A DNA stretch of 64,000 nucleotides from Chaetomium olivaceum (Eukaryota > Ascomycota > Sordariomycetes > Sordariales > Chaetomiaceae), in contig JAYWVB010000030.1 of assembly GCA_039881045.1 (NCBI GenBank), positions 248,001-312,000 of the forward strand. The letters are read 5' to 3'. Under the pieces are notes generated by a model that was given only the letters and a program-made list of their open reading frames with translations, did not search any database and had not been told where the DNA came from. Of the stretch, positions 9,851 through 20,605 are shown one piece after another (positions within the stretch are counted from its first letter, which is position 1; every line of letters starts with the position of its first letter). The translations under genes were made by a program, and so were the position numbers.

Positions 9851-11903
9851 GGGAAAGAGAAAAAGACAACTGACTTCCAGGTTCTCTTCCTCTTTCCGAT
9901 GTTATGGTCATTGAATGACCAAGGCGAAGTTCTTTTCTGCATAACTTTGTGTATAGATTTTGGGTGGACTTTAACGGGGGCTGTGCTCGCATCCTGGTGT
10001 TATCCGTTTTTCTGTGTTTTATATATGAATCAATAAATAAAAAACACAGCCATGGGCCAAATGCTGCGACATGAGCTGGTGACGTCTGCATCACACGTGG
10101 CCGAAACATCAACCAACCCGGCTAAGGGCGGCCCCGTCGGACTTTGTGAGCCGCGTGTAACGATGAACAACGGCCTCGCTTTGGGCCCACCTCATCTGTG
10201 TCCGTGATCCGGACACACTTGCAGTACACTTTGCTACTTTAAGCTGGACGTCGTAATTATGTTTAACCGTATTAAAAGACGATGTCTTTTACTCGTTTTA
10301 TCATCTTCTTTTGCTTATTTCTTATCAAAATGAAAGGAAATCAAATAAGAACTTATTCGTCTTCTCTCCTTAACAACTTTCTCACATCCCTGCTTGAGTG
10401 CGTGTCATTTGTTAATGTATATGTAGGTTCTCGAGTACATCCAATGCCACAATGGTAGTGCACCGTACGATCCGCCTTCCATCACAAGTCCACGGCTATT
10501 GCGTTGGGATCCCAGACGAGTCTATCGACTGGGAGGGAGGCTTTTTTGCCGCCCTATGTTTGCCATGTCCGTGACTGTAGTACTACAGCCATAACCGCGG
10601 GCACAAAGTCAACGAGAAGCTTGGACGCCACAGTTACGGCCCGCTCATCTCGCGTTCATGAAGTACATTACCCATGGACTATATTCATCCTAACCCTAGC
10701 TTTTTGACCATTCTTAGGCATTCAACCTTGACTGCCATGAGGATGAGCCCTTTATCTTAGCGTTTATACGCTTTGACCCGCCGCCGTCTAGCAGCACCAT
10801 GTCTAATATCTAAGAACGGGGGTTGGAGAGACAACACTAGCGCAAACCATGCTCTGTATAACAAGAGTGGCCAAAAATGCTGCTGCCAACTTAGGCTGCG
10901 TATGTCACCGCGGCTCCGCGTGGGCCTTGCAATGCAACTTGGAATGCTGGTTTAGGTTGATACCCTGGACTTACTAGAATAGAAAATCTAACTGCCGGTA
11001 AGGGTATGATGACCGTTACAGCGCCCAATCGGTCCGTTGTCATCCACCCTTGTTTGCCTCTCTGGGCATCCATGTGTTCTGTTTCTAGAAATCGAAAAAG
11101 AACCATTCCAGATGGTCGTCAGCCCGGCAGCGCGAGCCGGCCTTGGGTTGCCAAGCTGCCCTGTCCTTCGTTCCCGACACTGCTATGCCGGGATCCTTCC
11201 GTTGGCCTTCGGGGCGCCTTGATTATTCGTGAAGGTGGGAAGCACCAGCCACGTGTGGTCGGCCAGCACGCAGCCGCGTCTGCCGGTTAAAAACATAAAG
11301 AAGCCCGATACGGCACAAATCGCCCCGTCAATCTCGGCAGATGCGTGCCCCGGCAGATGTCGGCCTGCCAAGGCCATCTTTACCGGAACCAAGATGTCAG
11401 GCCGAATATCAAAAGACCCAAGGCGACCGTTGAGTGGCGTTCTGAGAGTTGGACGATCACCTTCCATACTGGGCTTGAGTAATAGAACCGGCAACTAAGG
11501 GCACCTGTATTTGGCTATACATTTCTGCTGTGTCTCGTGAATGCTCCGGGATTCGGTTGAGCAGGGAAGTAAATTGGGCGCCGATCGACTGACCAATGCC
11601 AACCTTCGAGAAGGTAGGTAGAGAAGCGCCGTGTATAAACATACAAGCCTGCACACTCAGGGGCCGGGACCTCCCAATCAAGAACATCCCAGCCCCGCAT
11701 CTAAATAAAGAGATAGATGACCATGGAGCTGGGCAGTCAACGGCGGCAAGTCTGGGTGGGAACCAGCCGGGGACTTCACAGCAGCGGCCAGGCACCGGGG
11801 CAACTAGTATATATCACTGACCAAGACCCGCTACCCCGGATTGTAAACTTCTCCTAGTGTTGAACCAACTCCGCTATCGTCCTTCTGATCGACTAAGTTC
11901 AAC
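9851..11903. other. 2-kb non-coding stretch
   Basis: It starts with the AA9 3' flank. No open frame has a domain I can name. Two minus-strand frames (11183-11494 and 11457-11795) contain hydrophobic runs such as SGFFMFLTGRRG and KVGIGQSIGAQ that faintly suggest a decayed membrane transporter; this is too weak to call. The right end is the promoter of the DUF1996 gene. Confidence 0.4.
11808..11814 (+). promoter_or_regulatory. Possible TATA box of the DUF1996 gene
   Basis: TATATAT lies about 90 bases before the ATG at 11904 in otherwise GC-balanced sequence. The position is plausible for a fungal TATA element, but the match is short. Confidence 0.3.
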
Positions 11904-13392
11904 ATGAAGTGGCTCTCTCTCTCTCTCGCCCTTGCCGGGTCTTCCCAGGCCGCCCTGCGCTTCGGGTGCTCCACCGTGAGCATCCAGCGCCTCGACCCTC
12001 TCGTCGAGCCGGGCAAGCTCCCGTCGTCGCACGTCCACCAGATTGTGGGCGGCAACGCCTTCAACGCAACCATGGAGGGCGACATTGCCGAGCAGGCCGA
12101 TTGCACGACGTGCACCTTCTCCGAGAACTTCTCCAACTACTGGACAGCCGTCATGTTCTTCAAGCATAGCAATGGCTCGTACAAGCGCGTCCCCATCATG
12201 CAAAACACGGCGCTGCCCAACGGCATCAACGGCGGCCATGACCATCTACTACACGCAGCAGGACTTCAACTCCAACGGCAACCAGAAGATCACTGCGTTC
12301 AAGCCAGTGAGTTCCTCCCCTCCTCTCAGGGGTATCCCTTCTTCGTCAGGGATCGAGTGAAGGAAGGGAAAGGCCAGAGACAAAGGACTAACTTGGCCTC
12401 CGCAGGGTTTCCGCATGACGGTCGGCAGCCCTACCTACAGCGCCGAACCGGGCTCCAAGGGCAACCCGGGTCTCCGGTTCGTCTGTCTGCAGAACAAGGG
12501 CACTCGCTTCCCCGAGCTTCCCAACTTCCCGACACAGAAGTGCCCGGGAGGAATCATGACCGTCCACCACTTCCCAAGGTTAGTGCCATTACTGTCAGAA
12601 AGCGAGCGAACGGTGATGGTGTTGTCGGTGTGATGTGTGGTGGTGGTCCGACCGACCCTTAGGAATAGGGATGATGGCGCAGCCCCGCCGACAACCACCC
12701 GTGACCACTACCTACACCAACCCGTTCTTGCCCCCCCGAAAAGCCAACCACTTACTGACACGGTGACACACCCAACAGCTGCTGGGACGGCAAGAACCTC
12801 GACTCGCCCGACCACCAGTCGCACATGTACAACACGGTGCGCGAGGCCTTCGCGCCCGCCGGCGCCTGCCCGTCCTCCCACCCGGTCCGCATGCCGCAGC
12901 TCGCCTTCGAGACGCTCTGGGACACGACCCAGTTCAACAACATGTGGCCCGCCGACGGCAGCAACCCCTTCGTGCTCAGCTACGGCGACGGCGTCGGGTA
13001 TGGCACGCATGCGGACTACGTCTTTGGCTGGAAGGGCGATGCCCTGCAGCGCGCCATGGACTCGTCGTGCATGTTCAACGCGTGCGAGAATGGTCGGCCG
13101 CTGAAGAGCCAGAATGTGCAGGCCATGAACAAGTGTGCTGTGCAGAGCCAGGTGAAGGAGGATATCGATAGCTGTGAGTTTGCTTTTTCTTCGGTCTTCT
13201 TTTTCTGCGGCTCCCTGTTCTTCCCCCTTATTCTTGGTTTTTCTTCTTTTCTCGCCCACCCCCAACCGAAACCACCACCCCCCAACCCCTCGCATCCCCG
13301 CATAAGGGTGGATGTGGTTGATGAAAATGATGGCTAACGCATGTGTTGCAGGGCTCCCTCATCTCCCGGGCCAGGGTATGGACGGCATGTAG
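11904..13392 (+). CDS. Secreted DUF1996 protein, four exons, one-base frameshift in exon 1
   Basis: Extracellular protein of the fungal DUF1996 family, function unknown. Signal peptide residues 1-16 (MKWLSLSLALAGSSQA) precede the family opening ALRFGCSTVSIQRLDPLV and SSHVHQIVGG. I read exons 11904-12306, 12406-12578, 12779-13173 and 13352-13392; all junctions are GT-AG and agree in phase. Family landmarks continue with GFRMTVGSP, GLRFVCL, CWDGKNLDSPDHQSHM and SYGDGVGYGTHADYVFGW. Within exon 1 the frame must change by one base at a CC at 12236-12237 (before MTIYYTQQD). Removing one C restores the frame; no intron explains it. Without the indel the protein would be about 337 residues. The frameshift may be an assembly error or a real lesion. 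Confidence 0.82.
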
Positions 13393-14358
13393 ATGTTGAA
13401 TAAGAGTTCGAGGGGTGTGTTGACGGATACGGAGCGAAATGTTTCTAGTGAGGTGGTTGACGGAGTGGACCGAAGAGTTAATTGAGACGTATTCACTTCT
13501 TACAGTTGGCTAGGTGCACAGCCTTATACTTCGTCAGTCATGTCTGTATGTTTGAGTCAGTCGTTGATACCAAGCTGCGGATCAAGATCCACATGTCAAA
13601 CTGGGCGAGAAATAGCTACTCGATGAACAGTGACACAATTGAATATGCAAGGTCCACTTGGGCGGAGCCCCGATGCCCAAGTTGGGGCAACAGTCACAAG
13701 AATCACACAAGGTAGACCACGATGAGAAAAATGGTAGGTATCTCCAATAGCAGATGGGACGGACGTCGTCATTAACCCATATGTACACGAAGCGCGCCCC
13801 TGGGCAGCGTCATCGTCCATCCCCGCCGTAGCCGGAGCCAGGATAGCATCCTCATGCAATTACAATGCCTGGACAGCATCGGAACCATGCAATGGTGTCA
13901 ACCATGCCCGAGTGTCTTGGCCGCCCAGTATAAACCCCAAGCCAATGGTCATTCCCCCTTCGTAGCATAAAATGCTTAGAACTTTGGGAAGTATCGTAGA
14001 AAGTGTGGCAGATCGCGGCAGCGATCAGACCGGTCGTAAAATGCTCCGTAAAATGTCGAGCCCTGGTGACGGGCAGAAACTTTTGTCATGAAAAGCAACA
14101 GCGGAGGCGGCCAGGGAGCCGCCGGCGCAAACCCCCAGGCTGGGCTTGTCGTACTGGAAAGCCCAGTCGGTATGTCGTGACGCAGTGTCACACAACCAGC
14201 CGAGACAGACAGCAATCGATGGATGCGGACTGACGTCCGATGTACAGACGACAACGTCATCCCGAATGCCGTCATGACACCTCCGCCGGCGATAAAAAAA
14301 AATGAACATCCAAAAACACCAAACCCAATTGAACCGAATCGCTCACGCGGCAGGCAGC
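13393..14358. other. Intergenic between two convergent 3' ends
   Basis: It lies between the DUF1996 gene and the leftward small gene, so both 3' untranslated regions are here. No supported open frame or structured RNA seen. Confidence 0.5.
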
Positions 14359-14781
14359 TCAGTACCGCCTCTCGTCAAAGCTGACCCTCTTCCTCCACTC
14401 CTGCTCTCCGACGGGCGGCAACCCGCCGCCCATGCCGTCCGGCTTGGAGCTGGACCCGAACCCGGGCATAGACGACCAGCGGTTCAACCTCTTTTGCTGC
14501 TTGCTCGCCGCCGCCGCCGAGGAGAAGGACGTGTTCGCGTACGCATCGGCGATTGTGGGAGGGGGGGATGGCGCTGCGGATGCCGGGGACGAGTTCTGTG
14601 TGCTGTTGGTCCTGCTCGTGTTGGCCGACGAACCGGTTGTGTTGGGCGACTGGTAGATGTACTCCCCGTCAACGTAGATGGCGTTGGAGACGAAGGTGGA
14701 GCGGCGATGACGGCGGCGGGTGTAGCGCTGCTCGAGCCGGAAGAGCTCGATCTTGGCCTGGATGCGTTCGATGAGTCCCAT
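14359..14781 (-). CDS. Small basic/Ser-rich fungal protein of unknown function (140 residues)
   Basis: Single-exon gene from ATG at 14781. The frame is open further upstream, but this ATG begins the structured part: MGLIERIQAKIELFRLEQRY, followed by TRRRHRRSTF and VSNAIYVDGEYIYQS. The middle is a Ser/Thr/Asn/Pro linker and the end is KRVSFDERRY. The N-terminal 45 residues look like an amphipathic helix plus a basic patch, and I have the impression this block is conserved among Sordariomycetes, which I cannot check here. There is no signal peptide or membrane segment. The upstream part of the frame could extend the protein to 275 residues but is low complexity. Confidence 0.6.
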   Translation of the reverse strand: MGLIERIQAKIELFRLEQRYTRRRHRRSTFVSNAIYVDGEYIYQSPNTTGSSANTSRTNSTQNSSPASAAPSPPPTIADAYANTSFSSAAAASKQQKRLNRWSSMPGFGSSSKPDGMGGGLPPVGEQEWRKRVSFDERRY

Positions 14782-16553
14782 GGTGACGGGTCGGTGGTTG
14801 TGTGACGTTACGGGTGTGGAGCGGGAGCGTTTGTGCTGGGGCGGGAAGGACCGAAAAGATCGAAGAGTGGTGTGTGCGTGTGTGTTGGCAGAGAAATTGG
14901 AGACAAGTAGAATAGAGGATGGAGCGTGTTGGCTGGGGATTGCAATGTATTGACTTCTAATATTGCACAGATGACGATCGTGTCTTGGTCGTAGTATGGT
15001 GTCTTTGAATAGTGGCGAGAGCTTTGGAAGATCGTCGGGGTTCTTCAGCGGGAAATTTCGCTTCGGGGAGAACTTGGGGGGGTCGGCGTCGGGCCAAGGT
15101 TTGCAAACTGCAGAAGGATCGGAAGAAGAGAAACCAATGAGTGGCGGGTGGACAGCCCTGATAGAGTGTCCGGTTACGTTATCCAAGAGATCGTGGGGTT
15201 GACTGGGTGGTTGGGAAAGAAGAGGCAGGAGGGAAAAAAAGTCCCAAAGTCGAGAACAAAACGGAGGCGATGGGACAAGAGGCGAGTGGATGTCACCGGG
15301 GGAATCCCCTGGAGGGTTGGAGGCAGTGGAGTCGGCTTTCTGGAGCTGGGATCCCGGTTGGCTGTGGTTCCTAGTCGGAAAGGTGGCTCCACTTCAAATC
15401 AATTCCCCAAATCGGCCCACTGTGGGCGTCGTGGCTTCGCACTTGTCTCTCTGCATCTTGGGCGGCCTGGCAAGCCCGGCTCGAGCCGGGCATGACTGAG
15501 CCTAACAGTGCCCGCTCGTGCTTTTCCCCCAGACCTGCTGATTTCCCCTGGCGATCGCTGATCACAGCACAGGTTCTGCAGACGCATTGACCACTCATCA
15601 GAGCTCAGGCCTGGGAGAATGGGGCGAGACATGGGTCCGTCACGAGGCCAAGAAACTAACGTCGCTCTCTCCCCACCTTCCTGCAACCCACGCAGCGCAC
15701 CATGGATGAAATTGGCAAGTCTGGACGACTTTGGAAGAACTAGCGATGCAGGAGAACATGTCGCGAAGTGTGCGAAGGATGGCGGGGAAAAAGACTTCCC
15801 TTCAGTGCGACTGTGCGAGGTTTTCGAGACCGAACTCCCAGGTTCTTTCCAAAGGATAGTTCAAAAGATGAGGGGTTTGGAGAACGAATGGTCTGACTAT
15901 TTTCGGTAGGTTGTCTTGTTCCGACTTGATTGCAGTGGTTGCAAATCGTTGCAAATCGCTGCAGAACCATTCCAACCCAACACACGAGCTGCGGTCCAAA
16001 AACCCAAAACCCCGCAAATTCTTCCATTTTGCCCAGAACGCCGCTCTTGCAATTTTGCAACAGACCAAGACGGATGAGGAACCACACGGTCGGTCACCAT
16101 CTCCCAAAACTTCTTCTGTCCACGGCGCAATCAATGCCGTGTTCAATCTGGTATTGAGTCGACCGACCTGCTATTGCTTCGTACTGTAGCTTTTTGTTTG
16201 ATCGCGCTGTTTCGTGCGGTTTATGCTCCAAGCGGGCGGGGATGGCCCTTGCTTTCCACGTGTGGCACGCAAACCTCGATTCCTCTGCTCTGGATCTTGG
16301 TTGGCGAAAATGAGATGGCATTGAAACGGCACCCGCAAACATGAGACGGTGTCGACCAGTTGTTGGCTCCACTGCGGGAGGTGCTGCAGTTCGGTTCATT
16401 CATTGCACCAAGTTCAAAGGCTCAGCCGTGTTCGTCGGCGAAATGTGTTCATTACGTTCTACGTATCCAACCCAGCCGCCCGCGGGACTCATGTAACTAT
16501 AGACGAGAGACCAGCTCCAACCCCCATCCACTAAGGTAGCTCTTATATCAACC
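14782..16553. other. Non-coding stretch, promoters of the small gene and downstream region of the HExxH gene
   Basis: No frame shows a domain. It contains the 5' region of the leftward 140-residue gene and the 3' flank of the leftward HExxH gene. I see no repeats or RNA genes. Confidence 0.45.
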
Positions 16554-17949
16554 CTAAGCGGCCAAGCGCAGCTTCGTCCGGGGGTCCACCCCAAATGACT
16601 GCAAATCAGTGCCACAGATATTGAACCTCGGCGTCTTCATCATATCCGCCCCCGTGAGAACAGCGACTTGCTTCGCGGTGAACTCCGGCTGAGGCGGGGC
16701 CGCACCCTTGACCGGCGCCGCCGGCCTCGGGAACACATCGGTGTAGCGGTCCTTCCACTGCAGCGGCGTGATCTTGTCGACGAACTTGCCCTTGGGGTGC
16801 TCCTCATCGTTGAGCGGCGTGCCCCGCTGCAGCACCCTGTCAAAGTCACGCGCCAGCAGACCGTCAATGGCCTCGGGCTTGAGGGGCCAGGCCTTCTGCC
16901 CGTGGCTGTCGCGCAGCGCGATTGTCTCCAGCCCGTTGGCGTCCGCCCGCATGTCCACCCAGCCGCCCAGCGTCCAGAACTCCCAGTATCGGCCCGACTC
17001 GCCCGCCCTGTCGTCGCCGTAGGGGCCGTACGTCACCTGCGGCGGCGTGTGGTTGTGCTGCCCGCCCTGCAGGTACAGGTTGTACACGTGCACCAGCTCA
17101 TGCGCCATGGTGAGCGAGAGGCGGAGGTGCAGGTTGCGGAACCGCCGCATCTGCGAGGCCGAGTTGCCCGTCTGGAGAGCCTTGTATGCCGTGGCGAGCC
17201 GGCCCACGAGCTATACATGATCACACATCAACTGGTCTGTTTTTGTTTATGCGGGGGAGGGGCTGGGGCCAATAGCGGTTGCTTACCATGGCACTGAGCT
17301 CGATGACGGTCGCCGTCTTGGGATCGGCCCCGTCTTTCCACTCCTTCTTGTTGGTGCGGCCGTTCATGGTGGCCATGCCATACTTGTCGGTCACTACAAC
17401 GTGGGGGAAGCTGGAGCGGATGGTGGCGAGATACCTCCGGATGGTGGGCTCGATATCATCGTCCTGGATGTTCCTCACCTTCGGGATGTGCTGGCTGGCG
17501 TCGATAACCCTGGTCGTGTGCATCCTGAGTGCGATAATGCTAGACCGGTACTCCAAAAGGTCCAAGGCCATGCCGATGATCGATGCCGTGCAGTCAAAGA
17601 CTTCGGTTCCGGGTGGAACATGCTCAAACCCGCCCTTGCCGTCTGGCACCAAGACCCGGAGGCCCCTGACATCCCAAGCGGAGGCCGGAACAAGTTTGGC
17701 GCCAGCGCCAGTGGGCTTCGCAGCTGCCGGTTTAACCACAGGCGTGGTGGATTTCTGCGCACTGGTGGTCGTGCTGGAGGTTGCCTTTTGCGGTGTGGTG
17801 GTAGTCTTTTGAGCTGTGGTCGTAGGCCTTTGCCCCGAGGTTGATTTGGTTGCGGATGGCTTTGAAGTTGAGGTTATCTTGTGAGCTGGCGCCTTCGGAG
17901 GCGTGGGGTTGCCAGAGTTACCAGAGTTACCACTTTGTCCTGAAGACAT
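16554..17949 (-). CDS. Unknown 439-residue protein with a metalloprotease-like HExxH motif
   Basis: Two exons, 17949-17287 and 17210-16554, are joined by a 76-base phase-0 intron (GTAAGC donor, TATAG acceptor). Residues 1 to about 85 are Thr/Ser/Lys/Pro-rich low complexity without a signal peptide. The folded part begins near WDVRGLRVLVPDGKGG. Exon 2 carries MAHELVHVYNLYLQGG, where His258-Glu259-x-x-His262 matches the zinc-peptidase HExxH signature, followed by GGWVDMRADANGLE and EFWTLGG that could supply a further acidic ligand. This suggests a zinc-dependent hydrolase, but no named peptidase family is recognised and the motif alone is common by chance. The Thr-rich N-terminus looks like a linker or disordered region. 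Cytoplasmic location is likely. Confidence 0.72.
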
Positions 17950-18915
17950 GATGAAGCGATGAGAAGGTTTGAGAACGAGGTCTAGGTAAATGCAATGAAA
18001 GTTGTTTATTGTTGTGATTCAGGGATTTGTGTAGCAGGCTCAGCTGGACTATCTATACTCGCGACGATGATGGTGTTCGATCTCTAGTCTCGTTGGTTAT
18101 CAACCACGCGGCCTTCTCTACGGCCGGGCTCCTATTTTGCGACCAACTTGGCATGCTAGTGCTCTGACCCGTAGCCACAATCCTTCCCATCCTCCTGGGT
18201 TGCTGATGTTGATGCTTGATTACGGGGGCCGGAGCTGACCGCAACGGCTTCTAGCCATCTCCGTGTCCAAATAACTCACAGTCAAGACCTCTTTAACGTC
18301 GTGGGCAATTTCAAGCAGCCGCGGACTCGCAATTTTCCAAAGACCACCTTGATGCCTCAAGTTTACCCGTAAATTCAAACCCATTTGTCTCTGGGGACTG
18401 TAATACCGGGGGGTTGTGTGGGTCTCGACTTTTCTACACAGCCCCAAATACCAAATCATAACACCGAGATAGGTTTATCCCGGTGTCATTACTGCATTGC
18501 GGTTTCCATCAATCAAAACCGATTGCCGCGTTGTCGGCGAGAGTAAGCTAGGTCTCCACAAGATTCTCACTACCCATCCATCAGGATCGATGCTAACCAT
18601 TGTGAACAGTGGGGGGAGTTGTTTCGAATCCGGCCCATCTTTAGAACAATAAGTGAGAGGGCGAGAATCATGTGGAATGCAAGTAATCACAGAGCATGGA
18701 CCTAACTCCCCCAGTTTCATCGCCGGGGTTAAGTTTTCTGACGGTCCCATCCTCTATGAATCCTACACTCTGACCGGCTTGGAACAACAAAATCGCGGTG
18801 GGGTTAAGGAGGCCCAACGTGTCATGGTGGCGCAGGCGGGTATGGAACGTCTCCTTGTTAAATCATTCAATCTGGTGACCAAATCTTCCAGACAAGGGCA
18901 ACAATCTTAGTTACA
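17950..18915. other. Intergenic between two divergent genes
   Basis: It holds the promoters of the leftward HExxH gene and the rightward unknown gene. Short open frames at 18475-18750 and 18653-18910 overlap on opposite strands and show no domain. Confidence 0.5.
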
Positions 18916-20023
18916 ATGCAAAACCGTCAGCAGCAAAGGCCGAAGTTGACAGCCGAGGCGCTCGACATCGACCACTACAAACCCCTCGTCCGCGCCATCC
19001 GCAATGTTTTATCGACCGACCTCGCCGAGATCACCTATGCTCAGCTCATCGATGGCCTTCCAATAGTCGACACCGTTTGGGACATGCGAGGGTCTCTCTT
19101 ACTCAGAGGACACCCCCTGATCGACCATGATAGACTATGTGAGGGCGCGCTGGAACAGGTGCGGAGGTTCCGGGACATCTTCGACCCTGCAATCCTTCAG
19201 TTCGATGCAGTTGTACGTAAATACATTCTTACCTGTCATTCTTGAGCCATCTAACAGCAGCCAGGTCATGCAAAGCTATCAGAATAGCGCAGTCGGGTCT
19301 CATGAGTTCAAGCTGCGCCTTGTTGAGCTTGTTGCAACATCAATACATCAGATTGCCGTCTTGTTGTTCCAGTCGGATAATAAGCTACACAATAAAGAGC
19401 ACATAAACTCAGTTGTTTCCTGGAAAAGGGAACCTCGATGGGTCGGTGAAGGTCGTCGTCGAGTATTGGAGGAGGCGCTAGAGCCACGCCCAACTTTATT
19501 TTATCATGTAGACTACATGGACCATGAACAATACCCCAACAGTATGGCTAATGTAGCCGGCTATTGGGCAGAAGACCGCATCTTTGGTGGTGTCGTCGTT
19601 TTTGACAGAGGGGATTCAGGGACTGAGGTACGTCGTCAGACCCTGTCTTGAAGAAGGTCAAAAGCTAATAAAGCACAGTGCAACGACATTTACTTCCACT
19701 CCGGCAGGCAGCAAACAACATTCCGCGTCTGGCGGCTCGTTGACACCCAATTTACCGACCTGGTAGATTTTCTGCTTTCCGATAACCCAGGAATGCCAGG
19801 TCCATTCCCCATCCTGGCATCTCAGGCGAACAGGCATCGGCACGATCCATGGGACGCAATCGCTTTGCACAACGTGTACCGCGACCTGTGGGAACGAAAG
19901 TTTTCCTCCACGAAACCAGTACCGACGAGGGATGTCAGGACAGCAGGGGACTATCCCGAGCTGGATGATATGTTTGACGCGCTGCAATCTGCTGGCGAGG
20001 CGCATCCCGAAGCGGACTCATGA
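18916..20023 (+). CDS. Unknown three-exon protein, 334 residues
   Basis: Exons 18916-19212, 19265-19627 and 19679-20023 all join in phase 0 with GTACGT donors and CAG acceptors, which supports a real gene. The protein begins MQNRQQQRPKLTAEALDIDH, contains the Trp/Asp-rich block VANVAGYWAEDRIFGGVVVF in approximate form (SMANVAGYWAEDRIFGG), and ends with an acidic tail. The central part has aromatic and hydrophobic strands of the kind seen in compact alpha/beta domains. There is no signal peptide or membrane segment. I do not recognise the family, though the text resembles lineage-restricted hypothetical proteins of Sordariales. It lies head-to-head with the HExxH gene and upstream of the CorA-like gene. 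Confidence 0.7.
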
Positions 20024-20605
20024 TACAAGTAACAACTGTGAAAAGTAGACAAGATAAAGGCTTAGCTAACGCTAAAGGAGAGAAACTTTTGGGCGGGATT
20101 TTATGAAGGTGCAATTGACAAGACGTACTGAATCTGATGCACAATGTGGGTTCGTGTTTGCAAATACAGGTATCCATCGGGGGGGCATCTTGCACGCGCA
20201 GGCATCATAGTCCCGGGTGGATCACCCAAATCATGCACTTGCATGTGGAAGGAACACCGAGAGGGGCACCCGAGTCATCGAACCTCATTGGCCTATCGCA
20301 CTGTGCCACCATTCAGCATTCAGCATTCGGCTCAACAGCTGCCCCAAGTGGCCAACAAGTTGTCGCATTCTACATAGCCGCTGCGAAGGATGTATGCCGC
20401 CAAGTGTTGGCGTGCATGGACGCCGCTGCGGCTGCTCACCGCCGGAAGGGTGCCTTGCAAAAACTTTTTGGGTTTTCAGCCTCCCTGACGCGCTGCGGCT
20501 TACGGTCCTTCGTCCTGACGACCTTACCCACTCGCAATTTCAAGTCTTCAATTTCCGGGTTGGCAACACCGTTCTTTATTCACAATCCATGTCAGATTGC
20601 AAACG
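20024..20605. other. Intergenic, promoter of the CorA-like gene
   Basis: No supported gene. It carries the 3' flank of the unknown gene and the presumed promoter of the CorA-like gene. Confidence 0.45.

Noticed and set aside
11183..11795. Possible decayed transporter on the minus strand
   Set aside because: Only faint hydrophobic words (SGFFMFLTG, GIGQSIGAQ); not enough to assign a family.
16554..20023. HExxH gene and neighbouring unknown gene as a two-gene defence or toxin pair
   Set aside because: Only their head-to-head arrangement supports it; neither protein shows a known toxin, nuclease or immunity domain.
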